Shown here: one piece after another, positions 1 through 7,821 of the stretch | Numbering within the stretch: the stretch's first letter is position 1 | Layout: the number at the start of each line of letters is the position of its first letter | Assembly: GCA_944372335.1 (NCBI GenBank) | Contig: CALVYQ010000004.1 | Location: forward strand, 30,418-94,417 | DNA length: 64,000 nt | Direction: 5' to 3' | Source: an uncultured Clostridia bacterium | GTDB lineage: Bacteria > Bacillota > Clostridia > Christensenellales > UBA1242 | Notes under the pieces: generated by a model | Databases searched by the model: none | Seen by the model: the letters and a program-made list of their open reading frames with translations, nothing else | Told to the model about the DNA's origin: nothing | Program-made: the position numbers and the translations under genes

Positions 1-93
1 TCGCTTTATTGGATAGAAAAGAGTTTGATAAGACAAGATATGCAATTTCACAAAATTCATACTAACGAATTATATGAAAAAGTAGAGGACTAA
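1..93 (+). CDS. C-terminal end of an unidentified protein (partial)
   Basis: An open frame runs from the first base to a TAA at 91-93, giving 30 residues that end in ELYEKVED. The codons look like those of the neighbouring genes and the stop lies just before the prfB promoter, so this is probably the 3' end of a gene that starts left of the window. secA often precedes prfB in related bacteria, but this tail has no SecA zinc motif and I do not recognise it. Confidence 0.4.
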   Translation, partial: SLYWIEKSLIRQDMQFHKIHTNELYEKVED

Positions 94-95
94 AC

Positions 96-124
96 TTTAC
101 TTTTTCTTTTTGTTGGTGTATAAT
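96..124 (+). promoter_or_regulatory. Promoter of the prfB operon
   Basis: TTTACT at 96-101 and TATAAT at 119-124 are separated by 17 bases. This is a good sigma-A match placed 45 bases before the prfB start, and it begins right after the stop of the preceding frame. Confidence 0.6.
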
Positions 125-169
125 TAAGTTACCATATTGGGCAATTTATTTTTATTTAAAGGAGTATTT

Positions 170-1292
170 ATGATTTTAGATACGCAAAAAGAAAAATTGA
201 ATTTGATTAAAGAAGATTTTAAATTTATTAAGGAGTGTCTTTGACCCAGAAAAACTTAAATTACGTGTAGAAGAGTTAAAGAAAATTCAGCTTCAAGACG
301 ATTTCTATAATGACCAAAAGTTGGTGTCAAAAGTTGGCAGAGAGATGAAAACTTGTGAGTACAAGCTTGAAAAAATTAACTCTTTGAAAGAGAATGTTCA
401 AAATGCAGAAGCCATTATGGAACTACTTGAAGATAATGAAGATGCTTCGCTTTTTGAAGAATTGAATGCACTTATTGAAAAACTTTCCATAGAGATTGAA
501 AACGCTAAACTTGAAACTCTATTATCAGGCAAGTATGATAGTTACAATGCCATACTCACCTTGCACGCAGGTGCTGGCGGAACAGAGGCAATGGATTGGG
601 CGGATATGCTTTTCCGTATGTATTCAATGTATGCAGAAAAGAATGGGTTTAAAATGAAAGTTTTAGATGTTTTAGACGGCGAAGAAGCTGGGCTTAAAAG
701 CATTTCCTTTTTAATAAGTGGTGAAAATGCCTATGGCTATTTAAAGGCAGAAAAGGGAGTTCATAGGCTCGTAAGAATTTCTCCATTTGATGCAAATTCA
801 AGGCGTCACACAAGTTTTGCCTCACTTGAAGTCATGCCAGAAATTGAAGAAGCACCAGACATCAACATTCGTCCAGAAGATTTAAAGATAGACACCTATC
901 GAAGTTCGGGTGCGGGTGGTCAGCACGTCAATAAGACAGAATCGGCAATTCGTATAACGCATATTCCAACAGGAATTATTGTTGCTTGTCAAACAGAGCG
1001 TTCGCAAGTACAAAATCGTGAAACTGCCATGAAGATGCTTTATAGTAGGCTTGTTGAAAAGCAGGAACTTGAAGAACAAGAGAAACTTGCTTCTATCCGT
1101 GGTGATGTGAAAAAGATTGAATGGGGAAGTCAAATTCGTTCTTATGTCTTTTGCCCATATACCCTTGTCAAAGATCATCGAACAGGCTATGAGACAAGTG
1201 ATGTGGAGGCGGTTATGAACGGAGATATTCAAGGCTTTATCAATGAATATTTGAAAAGAACAAGCGTAAAACAAGGAGAGAAAAATGTCTAA
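170..1292 (+). CDS. prfB: Peptide chain release factor 2, with programmed +1 frameshift
   Basis: RF2 recognises UAA and UGA stop codons and triggers peptide release on the ribosome. The start is ATG 170, behind AAAGGAG. Twenty-four codons are read to an in-frame TGA at 242-244, then translation continues in the +1 frame from 243 to the TAG/TAA region at 1292, for about 373 residues, which is the usual RF2 length. The second part holds the stop-recognition tripeptide SPF in RISPFDANSRR and the catalytic GGQ in SSGAGGQHVNKTESA. The gene overlaps tsaD by 8 bases. A gene finder that ignores the frameshift will wrongly start the protein at the TTG at 321. Confidence 0.95.
231..245 (+). promoter_or_regulatory. 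RF2 autoregulatory +1 frameshift site
   Basis: AGGAG (231-235), then TGT, then the slippery CTT (239-241), then TGA followed by C. This is the classical RF2 arrangement: an internal Shine-Dalgarno-like element, CUU in the P site and a poorly terminating UGAC. When RF2 is scarce the ribosome slips +1 onto GAC and makes full-length RF2. The site also shows that this organism reads UGA as a stop. Confidence 0.95.
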
Positions 1293-2352
1293 ATATTTAG
1301 AAAACGCTCGCATTGCATTTGAAAAACTTAGAACTAAAAAAGATGTCACTATTCTTGCCATAGAATCCTCCTGTGATGAGACGGCAATAAGTGTCGTAAG
1401 AAATGGAAGAGAAGTACTTTCAAATATTGTGGCATCTCAAATAGATATTCATAAGAAGTTTGGTGGAGTTGTGCCTGAGGTTGCTTCTCGTAATCATGTT
1501 ATGGCAATTTCAGGGTGCTATAAAGAGGCGTTGAAAGAAGCTAATATCAGCGAAAGTGATATAGATGCCATAGCGGTCACCTATGGGGCTGGACTTATTG
1601 GAGCTCTTCTTGTTGGCATAAATTTTGCAAAGACGCTTGCCTACGCTCTCAATCTTCCTCTTATTGCTGTGAGCCATGTGCATGGACATATAAGTGCGAA
1701 CTATCTTTCTCACCTTGAACTTGAACCGCCTTTTGTCTGCCTTATGGTAAGTGGTGGGCATACAGCACTACTTAAAGTCAATGATTACACAAAGCTATCG
1801 CTTATCGGCTCAACGGTCGATGATTCTGTGGGCGAATGCTTTGATAAGGTTGCACGAGTTTTAGGGCTTTCCTATCCGGGTGGGCCAAACATCGATAGAC
1901 TAGCAAAAGGTGGAAAAAATATCATTAAATTTAACTACCATGAACCACTGAAAGACACTTTCAACTTTTCCTTCAGCGGACTTAAAACGGCGGTTGTCAA
2001 TTTTGTGCACAATCATGAGCAGGCTGGTAAGGAATATAATAAGGCAGATATTGCTTGTAGCTTTCAAGAGATTGTCACAGATGAACTCTCTGAAAAGGCT
2101 GTTAAATGTTGTTTAAAAGAAGATAGTAAAATACTTGTTGTTGCAGGTGGAGTTGGAGCAAATTCAAGACTTAGAGAAAAGTTGAAAGAAAAGAGTGAAA
2201 AAGAAAATATCAAAGTTTTCTTTCCAGACTTAAAATTTTGCACAGATAATGCGGCGATGATAGGCTCAATGGCATATTACTATCTAAAAGCCGGCATCGG
2301 ACTTAGTGATTTAAGTTTGACAGGCAAACCTAATGTGCCGATTAGCATTTAA
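1285..2352 (+). CDS. tsaD: tRNA N6-threonylcarbamoyladenosine transferase TsaD
   Basis: TsaD (Gcp/YgjD/Kae1) transfers the threonylcarbamoyl group to A37 of ANN-decoding tRNAs. It is a 355-residue ASKHA-fold protein with IESSCDETA near the N-terminus, the metal ligands HVHGH, the GLPG-like YPGGPN region, FSFSGLKTA, and the C-terminal CTDNAAMIG with the third metal ligand Asp. The start overlaps prfB by 8 bases and has AAGGAGAGAAAA just upstream, so the two are translationally coupled. About 23 residues precede the ASKHA core, slightly more than usual. Its partners TsaB and TsaE are not in the window. Confidence 0.95.
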   Translation: MSKYLENARIAFEKLRTKKDVTILAIESSCDETAISVVRNGREVLSNIVASQIDIHKKFGGVVPEVASRNHVMAISGCYKEALKEANISESDIDAIAVTYGAGLIGALLVGINFAKTLAYALNLPLIAVSHVHGHISANYLSHLELEPPFVCLMVSGGHTALLKVNDYTKLSLIGSTVDDSVGECFDKVARVLGLSYPGGPNIDRLAKGGKNIIKFNYHEPLKDTFNFSFSGLKTAVVNFVHNHEQAGKEYNKADIACSFQEIVTDELSEKAVKCCLKEDSKILVVAGGVGANSRLREKLKEKSEKENIKVFFPDLKFCTDNAAMIGSMAYYYLKAGIGLSDLSLTGKPNVPISI

Positions 2353-2361
2353 AAGGGAAAA

Positions 2362-3108
2362 ATGGAAAAGATAAAGAATTTTTTTAAAGAAATCAAGTGG
2401 TATGAATATCTATTTGTGATTGTGGCACTTGCAGTGATAATTGCGTTAAGCATCTATTACAATTCGCATATTTTTTACATTTTGAGTTCTACTTTGGGCA
2501 TTGTTGGAGTTCTGTTTTTGTCAAAGGGCAACATTGTCGGAATTCTAATCTGTATAACTCAATTAGTTTTCTATTCAATAATTTCGTTTTTAAATGGCTT
2601 TTATGGCGAAATTGTAAATAATCTATGTGTAACGCTAATTTTATATATTGTCAATCTTGTGACTTGGATAAAGAACTTATATAACAAAAACGGACAAGTG
2701 AAAATAAACCCACATATTACTTGGCAAGAAATTGTCATAGCTATCAGTTGTGTTTTGGCATTATCTGTTGGAATGTATTTTATTCTTGATGTTTTTAACA
2801 CAAATATGCTCTTTGTCAGTACACTTTCTTTCACTTTCAACACGCTTGCGATATATTTCTTAGCTCGCCGAAGTTTCTTAAATTTTGTTTTCTATATCTT
2901 TAGCAATATTACAAATTTTATCATGTGGGGAACGCTAATTGCCTCAACAAACGATTATTCAATACTTATAACAGTTATTAATATTGCAGTGTATTTTTTG
3001 CTTAATTGTTATGGTGTATATAATTGGTTACGAACTCAGAAAGAGCAAAATTATGAATTTAAAGATGCATCATTTGACAAAATTATGAAAATATTAAAGG
3101 AGAATTAA
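2362..3108 (+). CDS. pnuC: PnuC-family nicotinamide riboside/NMN transporter
   Basis: A 248-residue integral membrane protein with about seven hydrophobic segments and the PnuC-type C-terminal region (INIAVYFLLNCYGVYNWLR). PnuC proteins take up nicotinamide riboside or a related vitamin for NAD synthesis. It starts 9 bases after tsaD and its stop abuts the next gene, so it is in the prfB operon. An NrtR-like NAD regulator lies at 41.6 kb, but I see no operator that ties the two together. The exact substrate is inferred from the family and was not read from the sequence. Confidence 0.8.
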   Translation: MEKIKNFFKEIKWYEYLFVIVALAVIIALSIYYNSHIFYILSSTLGIVGVLFLSKGNIVGILICITQLVFYSIISFLNGFYGEIVNNLCVTLILYIVNLVTWIKNLYNKNGQVKINPHITWQEIVIAISCVLALSVGMYFILDVFNTNMLFVSTLSFTFNTLAIYFLARRSFLNFVFYIFSNITNFIMWGTLIASTNDYSILITVINIAVYFLLNCYGVYNWLRTQKEQNYEFKDASFDKIMKILKEN

Positions 3109-4299
3109 ATGGAACTACTTGCACCAGCAGGAAATTATGAAAAATTTTTAACGGCACTGCATTTTGGAGCAGATGCTGTCTATCTTGCCGGCAATCGATT
3201 TGGACTTCGTGCCTTTGCCGGAAATTTCTCTGATGAAGAGATAAAAAAGGCGTCTAAACTTGCACATAGTCTAAACAAAAAGGTGTATGTGACGCTGAAT
3301 ATAATTGCACATGACACCGATTTTGAAGGACTAAAAGACTATCTACTATTTTTGCAAAACGAAGCGAAGGTAGATGCAGTTATCGTGGCTGATATTGGTA
3401 TTATGCAGTTTGTTAGAGTCAACGCACCACTTCTTGACATTCATCTAAGCACGCAGGCGAATATCATCAACAGTTATTCGGCAAATTTTTTCGCAGAACT
3501 TGGCGTTAAAAGGTTAATACTTGCAAGAGAACTTTCTCTTAAAGAGATACAAAATATACGAAAAAATCTCTCTCCAAAGGTGGAAATTGAAGTGTTTGTG
3601 CATGGTGCAATGTGCATGGCATATTCTGGCAGGTGCTTGCTCTCAAACTATCTAACAGGGCGAGACAGTAATCACGGTGAATGCGTGCAGGCGTGCAGAT
3701 GGAAATATTATGTTAGAGAAGTAAGCCGTGAGGACGAACTTGAAGTTGAAGAGGACGAAAAGGGGAGTTATATCTTTAATTCACGTGATTTAAATATGCT
3801 TCCATATTTAAAGGAGCTAAAAGATGCAGGCGTTGACAGCATAAAGATTGAGGGTAGAATGAAATCTTCTTTCTATGTCGCCACTGTTGTCAATGCTTAT
3901 CGTATGGCACTTGATATTTTGCCTAAAAAGCCGACAAAGGAGATGTGTGAAGAACTTATGAAAGCGAGTCATAGAAGATATACAACCGGCTTCTACTTTG
4001 ACGAGACTAACAGACAATATCAAGAGGACAGTGCACCTGTTCAAAATTCTGAATTTATTGCACAGGTAGTAAATGATGTAGATGGAAGTATAGCGGAAGT
4101 TGAGATGCGTAACAAATTTTCTGTTGGAGATACGCTTGAAATATTAAGCCCTGACAAAAAGATTTTTAACAAAAAAATAAAAGTGGAAAAGATAATTTCT
4201 TTAGATGGTGAGAGTTTAGATAGTGCTAAAAAGGTTCAGGAAAGAGTTAAAATAAACTGCCAATATCCTCTTAAAAAAGGTGATATTTTAAGGAAATAA
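3109..4299 (+). CDS. U32-family protein, probable tRNA 5-hydroxyuridine synthase (TrhP/YrrO-like)
   Basis: A 396-residue peptidase-U32 family protein. MELLAPAGNYEKFLTAL is the family's N-terminal signature, and the block VHGAMCMAYSGRC...GRDSNHGECVQACRW holds the conserved cysteines. Members of this branch (TrhP, YrrN/YrrO) make 5-hydroxyuridine at position 34 of tRNA from prephenate; a true protease activity is doubtful for the family. It starts one base after the pnuC stop and is the last gene of the prfB-tsaD-pnuC run, so three of the four genes act in translation. The family call is firm; the tRNA role is from homology. Confidence 0.8.
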   Translation: MELLAPAGNYEKFLTALHFGADAVYLAGNRFGLRAFAGNFSDEEIKKASKLAHSLNKKVYVTLNIIAHDTDFEGLKDYLLFLQNEAKVDAVIVADIGIMQFVRVNAPLLDIHLSTQANIINSYSANFFAELGVKRLILARELSLKEIQNIRKNLSPKVEIEVFVHGAMCMAYSGRCLLSNYLTGRDSNHGECVQACRWKYYVREVSREDELEVEEDEKGSYIFNSRDLNMLPYLKELKDAGVDSIKIEGRMKSSFYVATVVNAYRMALDILPKKPTKEMCEELMKASHRRYTTGFYFDETNRQYQEDSAPVQNSEFIAQVVNDVDGSIAEVEMRNKFSVGDTLEILSPDKKIFNKKIKVEKIISLDGESLDSAKKVQERVKINCQYPLKKGDILRK

Positions 4300-4329
4300 A
4301 GTTAAAAAATTTTAAATATCATATTTTAT

Positions 4330-4358
4330 TTGACTTTTCATACATATTATTGTAAGAT
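4330..4358 (+). promoter_or_regulatory. Promoter for the membrane protein gene and ung
   Basis: TTGACT (4330-4335), 17 bases, TAAGAT (4353-4358). It lies 15 bases before an AGAGGAG ribosome site and the ATG at 4373. Confidence 0.55.
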
Positions 4359-4372
4359 TAATTAGAGGAGTT

Positions 4373-4831
4373 ATGGATAAGGTGGATTTAAAACATATTG
4401 AAAATGTAGAGGGAAAATATCATCTTACTTTTTTGGAAGGTAAGAAAATTATTAATAGTGCTAATGAAGATATAAGAAATGCATTATTTTCGCTTCTGCT
4501 TTTTGGTGCTCTTATTGCTGTTTTTATCCTTATAAGCGGTTTTAATCTATATTATATCTATTTTTTAGTGGCGTTTTTAGTGGTGTTTGTTGCCATGATT
4601 GTTGTTTTTGCATTGCAGAAAAGAAAAGGTAGAAAACAATGTGTCTTTGCTGTTTCTCATTCTAAAAAGACGGAAATTATTAATAAAGGTGCAAGCGTGG
4701 AAAGAACTTCAAAGGTGATTGCTTCATCGGTAGCCAAAGATTTTGAAAAAAATTCCACTAACAAGAAAATAAAAAAAAGTATGCGTGAAAATCTCGACAA
4801 TTTTGATAAAGAGGAAAAGAAAAATTTTTAA
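4373..4831 (+). CDS. Small membrane protein of unknown function
   Basis: A 152-residue protein that I do not recognise. Residues about 38-82 form two adjacent hydrophobic segments (FSLLLFGALIAVFILISGF and YYIYFLVAFLVVFVAMIVV). They are flanked by a charged N-terminus and a basic, lysine-rich C-terminal tail that should be cytoplasmic. A strong AGAGGAG site precedes ATG 4373. The stop is one base before the ung start, so the two are cotranscribed. Nothing in the sequence links it to DNA repair beyond that position. Confidence 0.7.
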   Translation: MDKVDLKHIENVEGKYHLTFLEGKKIINSANEDIRNALFSLLLFGALIAVFILISGFNLYYIYFLVAFLVVFVAMIVVFALQKRKGRKQCVFAVSHSKKTEIINKGASVERTSKVIASSVAKDFEKNSTNKKIKKSMRENLDNFDKEEKKNF

Positions 4832-4832
4832 T

Positions 4833-5492
4833 ATGATAAGAATAACAAAAGATTGGGCAAATAGGCTGAAAGGTGAGTTTGAAAAGGACTATTTCAAAAA
4901 ACTTCAAGCGTTTTTGGAGGAAGAGTACGCACGCTTTGATGTCTATCCTAAAATGGAGAATATTTTTAACGCTTTAAATTATTGCCCTTATGATAAAGTT
5001 AAGGTCGTGATTATCGGACAAGATCCATATCATGAGCCACATCAAGCTCATGGGCTATCTTTTTCTGTGGAAGAAGGGGTGACATATCCGCCATCACTTG
5101 TCAACATCTTTAAGGAAATCGAAGATGATTTAGGCGTCAAGGTGCAAGATTCAGGTAACCTCATAAGGTGGGCGAGACAGGGCGTTATGCTCTTAAACAC
5201 TACATTAACAGTAAGGCGAGGGCAGGCTAATTCGCATCGTGGTAAAGGTTGGGAAATTTTTACAAATGAGATAATTAGGCAGTTGTCTGCACGTAAAGAC
5301 CCTATTGTCTTTCTTTTATGGGGTAGTAATGCTCAAAGTTTTGCGCCGATTATTGAAAAGCAACATTTAGTTTTAAAAGCCCCACACCCAAGCCCACTTT
5401 CGGCATATCGTGGCTTTTTCGGCTGTAAACACTTTTCAAAAGCGAATGATTTTCTTATCAAATGCGGAAAAGAGCCTATTGATTGGAGATAA
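4833..5492 (+). CDS. ung: Uracil-DNA glycosylase, family 1
   Basis: Removes uracil from DNA in base excision repair. The 219-residue protein has the water-activating motif GQDPYH at residues 62-67 (catalytic Asp 64), GLSFSV, the uracil-binding LLLNTTLT region and the DNA-intercalating HPSPLSAYRGFFGCKHF near the C-terminus. The frame is open 16 codons further upstream, but ATG 4833 sits at the conserved N-terminus of the family, with GAGGAAAAG in front, and follows the preceding stop by one base. Confidence 0.93.
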   Translation: MIRITKDWANRLKGEFEKDYFKKLQAFLEEEYARFDVYPKMENIFNALNYCPYDKVKVVIIGQDPYHEPHQAHGLSFSVEEGVTYPPSLVNIFKEIEDDLGVKVQDSGNLIRWARQGVMLLNTTLTVRRGQANSHRGKGWEIFTNEIIRQLSARKDPIVFLLWGSNAQSFAPIIEKQHLVLKAPHPSPLSAYRGFFGCKHFSKANDFLIKCGKEPIDWR

Positions 5493-5537
5493 TTTTAAAA
5501 GTTTAAGTAAATATTTTGATAAATTAGTGAAAAATAC

Positions 5538-5566
5538 TTGATTTTTTATAAAATTTTTGGTATATT
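5538..5566 (+). promoter_or_regulatory. Promoter of the tRNA operon
   Basis: TTGATT (5538-5543), 17 bases, TATATT (5561-5566). The predicted transcript begins near 5573 and leads through a hairpin and a decayed tRNA copy to tRNA-Gly, -Cys and -Leu. Confidence 0.5.
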
Positions 5567-5574
5567 AAAAGGGC

Positions 5575-5620
5575 AGTTGTCAAAAATATCCTCTTACTCA
5601 TAAAAGATATTGCGACAACT
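5575..5620 (+). ncRNA. Structured leader hairpin of the tRNA transcript
   Basis: AGTTGTC (5575-5581) pairs with GACAACT (5614-5620), and inside it ATATC (5586-5590) pairs with GATAT (5606-5610). The hairpin would be at the extreme 5' end of the transcript from the promoter at 5538-5566. It has no T-run, so it is not a terminator. It may stabilise or help process the 277-base leader; no known RNA family is recognised. Confidence 0.35.
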
Positions 5621-5705
5621 AACGCAAAAAGTTTTGTATAAGATATGTCAAATTCTGCCATTAATGATGGAAGGGTAGGAAAAAAACAAAACTTAAGCTT
5701 AATTT

Positions 5706-5740
5706 GCGGAAGTGGCTCTTGGCAAACGCGTTGCCTTGCC
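5706..5740 (+). pseudogene. Decayed partial copy of tRNA-Gly
   Basis: From 5706 the sequence repeats the 5' half of the real tRNA-Gly at 5850: the acceptor strand GCGGAAG, TGGCTC, then GCGTTGCCTTGCC, with the D-loop altered. The 3' half is missing, so it cannot fold as a tRNA. The bases just upstream (AAACAAAACTTAAGCTTAATTT) also resemble the leader of the real gene, so the duplication included flanking DNA. Confidence 0.7.
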
Positions 5741-5849
5741 TTAGGAATGGAAGGGCGGGCAAAAACTTCGAAGCCACTCAAACCTTTGCATTCGCCTTGT
5801 CAAGTCAAAGCGTCTAGGTGCAAACAAAAACAAAACTCAAATATAATTT

Positions 5850-5924
5850 GCGGAAGTGGCTCAGTGGTAGAGCGTTGCCTTGCCAAGGCAAATGTCGCGA
5901 GTTCGAATCTCGTCTTCCGCTCCA
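5850..5924 (+). tRNA. tRNA-Gly (anticodon GCC)
   Basis: Acceptor stem GCGGAAG/CTTCCGC, D-arm GCTC...GAGC, anticodon stem TTGCC/GGCAA with loop TTGCCAA (anticodon GCC at 5882-5884), T-arm GCGAG TTCGAAT CTCGT, discriminator T at 5921 and encoded CCA at 5922-5924. U73 is normal for bacterial tRNA-Gly. Confidence 0.97.
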
Positions 5925-5997
5925 AAAGCCGAAAATCCTAGGCTAAAAAAAGGTTATCGCAAAAGCGATATGAGAGGTAAACTCTTAAAAGAATATT

Positions 5998-6028
5998 GGC
6001 GGAGTTGAAAATAATATCTCAACCCGCC
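5998..6028 (+). terminator. Hairpin between tRNA-Gly and tRNA-Cys
   Basis: GGCGG-A-GTTGA at 5998-6008 pairs with TCAACCCGCC at 6019-6028 with a single bulged A, followed by ATTTTTAAAA. It may be a weak terminator or a processing structure within the tRNA transcript. The T-run is short, so read-through to tRNA-Cys is likely. Confidence 0.4.
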
Positions 6029-6039
6029 ATTTTTAAAAT

Positions 6040-6114
6040 GGTACCATCGCCAAGTGGTAAGGCAAAGGTCTGCAAAACCTTTATTCCCCGGTTCAAATCC
6101 GGGTGGTACCTCCA
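6040..6114 (+). tRNA. tRNA-Cys (anticodon GCA)
   Basis: Acceptor stem GGTACCA/TGGTACC, anticodon stem AAGGT/ACCTT with loop CTGCAAA (anticodon GCA at 6072-6074), T-arm CCCCGGTTCAAATCCGGG, discriminator T at 6111 (the expected U73 identity base) and encoded CCA. Confidence 0.97.
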
Positions 6115-6120
6115 AATCTT

Positions 6121-6206
6121 GCCGATGTGGCGGAATGGCAGACGCACAGGACTTAAAATCCTGAGTTCGAAAGGACGTGTGGGTTCGACTCCCACCATCG
6201 GCACCA
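6121..6206 (+). tRNA. tRNA-Leu (anticodon TAA)
   Basis: Acceptor stem GCCGATG/CATCGGC, anticodon stem CAGGA/TCCTG with anticodon TAA at 6154-6156, a long class II variable arm between the anticodon stem and the T-arm GTGGGTTCGACTCCCAC, discriminator A at 6203 and encoded CCA. Confidence 0.97.
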
Positions 6207-6215
6207 GACAAAAAT

Positions 6216-6247
6216 AATCCGAACCATTTTGGTGCGGATTTTTTTAT
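6216..6247 (+). terminator. Terminator of the tRNA operon
   Basis: AATCCGAACCA (6216-6226) and TGGTGCGGATT (6230-6240) form an 11-position stem with one mismatch around a TTT loop, followed by a T-run from 6241. The roughly 240 bases from here to the next gene are AT-rich and show a TATAAT at about 6458-6463 but nothing else I can name. Confidence 0.85.
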
Positions 6248-6485
6248 TTTTATATTTTCTTTATTATTTTTTTTCTTTATCCAATATTTAGATAAATTGT
6301 TAATAAATTTTAAAAATATGCCTCAATGTTTGTTTATTTTGAGCAAAATGATAATTTTTTCAACTTGTGATTTGTCTAAAGCTAAATATCTCTGAATAAA
6401 ATTAAATAAATAATTAATTTTATGAACAAAATCTTACCAAATTTAATCAATATATGATATAATAATTTATATTGGGAGGGGAATA

Positions 6486-7607
6486 ATGAAAAAAATTATA
6501 ACAACACTTTGTCTTTGTGCGATGTTTTTGGTGAGCGGAATAACTCTTGCGGCGTGTGGAGAAGAATCAGCACCTGAAACTTACACAATATCTTTGCCTA
6601 CTTCAACTGACTATACTGTTGAAAGCGATAAAGAGGTGGCAGAGGCGGGGCAAGAAGTCACTTTGACTATCACGCTTTTAAACAATGAATTAGTGATTGA
6701 AAATGTTTTGGCAAATACTATCACTTGTGAAGAAAACTATAACGGAACATTCTCTTTTACAATGCCGGCAGAAAATGTGACTGTAACAGTTCAAACAAGT
6801 CAATTGCAGGAAGTTCATTCCACCGAGTTCGTTTGGTTAGATGAGGATAATCTTTACACAATAGCAGAAGATGGCGAGGAAACATTCAGTTGGGACACAA
6901 GAGATATAAACATAACTTTTGCTAATAGGCAGGCAATGACAATTATCAACGAGACCATAATATCTTCAAATCAAGATGTTATACCTGACACGGCAATAAA
7001 TTTTGTGCCAATTACAGATATGAACATAAATGGCTCAAGTGGTTCAAATGAAATTGTTAAAGGTGTTATTGAAATCAATCCATTTGAAATCAACGCAGGG
7101 ATAACATATCTAACAATGGAATTTGTCAATGGAAATAATTCGTGGAGTGATTCAAATAGGGGAACACTAGTAGTTAAAATTACAGTTGTGCCTTATGGCG
7201 AATTGACGCTTGAAACCGTGAGGGAAGAATTAGTTATCGACTTATTTATGGAGATGCAATATCAGACAGGCGACACATTTTGTTTAAGAATTGGCGATAG
7301 CGACCATGTTGATGGCACATCAAATCTAAGTTATGTTGACTATGTTTTAACGATGGAGTCTGGGCGTGAACTATCTGTGGAATTTGATTATATTTTAGGC
7401 CATTCGTATTGGATAAGACTTGTTGAAGGCGACACTCAACCAGATATTCCTGTTGGCTATGTTGAAGAATTTGTTTTTGAAAATTCAATAGAATCTGGTG
7501 ATGAAGAAAGTGAATACACTGGCTATTACAATGGAAGTTTAATGTATATGGAAGCAAATGATAGAGTGACAATTGATGCAGAAAGAAATCCTGCATTTGA
7601 AGACTAG
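6486..7607 (+). CDS. Lipoprotein with an InlB-type repeat domain
   Basis: A 373-residue exported lipoprotein. MKKIITTLCLCAMFLVSG is a signal peptide and ITLAAC is a lipobox, with lipidated Cys at residue 24. Residues about 32-90 resemble a divergent InlB-type/bacterial repeat unit, ending in the typical GTFSFTMPAENVTVTV. The remaining 280 residues are beta-rich, acidic and unrecognised. GGGAGGGG is the ribosome site. It stands alone, closed by a strong terminator that overlaps its stop codon, and is probably anchored on the outer face of the membrane. A binding role is possible but not shown. Confidence 0.8.
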   Translation: MKKIITTLCLCAMFLVSGITLAACGEESAPETYTISLPTSTDYTVESDKEVAEAGQEVTLTITLLNNELVIENVLANTITCEENYNGTFSFTMPAENVTVTVQTSQLQEVHSTEFVWLDEDNLYTIAEDGEETFSWDTRDINITFANRQAMTIINETIISSNQDVIPDTAINFVPITDMNINGSSGSNEIVKGVIEINPFEINAGITYLTMEFVNGNNSWSDSNRGTLVVKITVVPYGELTLETVREELVIDLFMEMQYQTGDTFCLRIGDSDHVDGTSNLSYVDYVLTMESGRELSVEFDYILGHSYWIRLVEGDTQPDIPVGYVEEFVFENSIESGDEESEYTGYYNGSLMYMEANDRVTIDAERNPAFED

Positions 7608-7640
7608 AAAAAGGATTAGAAAATTCTAATCCTTTTTCTA
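7606..7640. terminator. Strong bidirectional terminator
   Basis: AGAAAAAGGATTAGAA and TTCTAATCCTTTTTCT form a perfect 16-bp stem around two bases, with A-run and T-run on the two sides. It overlaps the stop codon of the lipoprotein gene. Confidence 0.85.
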
Positions 7641-7726
7641 TATAAACATTATTTTATTTTTTCAATCATTATGAGTTTGGGCGAAATTAAATTATAAGTA
7701 TATTATGAGATAAGATATGCGGGTTC

Positions 7727-7771
7727 AAGAAGAATTTAAATAGTTAAAAATTTTTAAATTCTTCTTTTTTT
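7727..7771 (+). terminator. Second terminator upstream of the SDR gene
   Basis: AAGAAGAATTTAAA (7727-7740) pairs perfectly with TTTAAATTCTTCTT (7753-7766), followed by a T-run to 7771. A weak promoter candidate (TTGGGC-16-TATATT, 7677-7704) lies just upstream and another (TTGGTA-17-TAAACT) just downstream. Confidence 0.65.
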
Positions 7772-7821
7772 ATTTGGTAAATTTTTTCATTTGTGATAAA
7801 CTTAAAAAGTGGAGGAAATTT

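Noticed and set aside
882-1361. Long minus-strand open frame opposite prfB and tsaD
   Set aside because: It lies entirely opposite well-supported genes with clear motifs, and its product shows no recognisable domain.
5645-6217. Open frames on both strands across the tRNA cluster
   Set aside because: They read through tRNA genes and the decayed tRNA copy; tRNA structure explains the sequence fully.
7677-7771. Promoter plus terminator ahead of the SDR gene as a transcription attenuator
   Set aside because: A second promoter candidate (TTGGTA-17-TAAACT) lies between the terminator and the gene, so attenuation is not needed to explain the layout, and no ligand-binding fold or leader peptide is visible.
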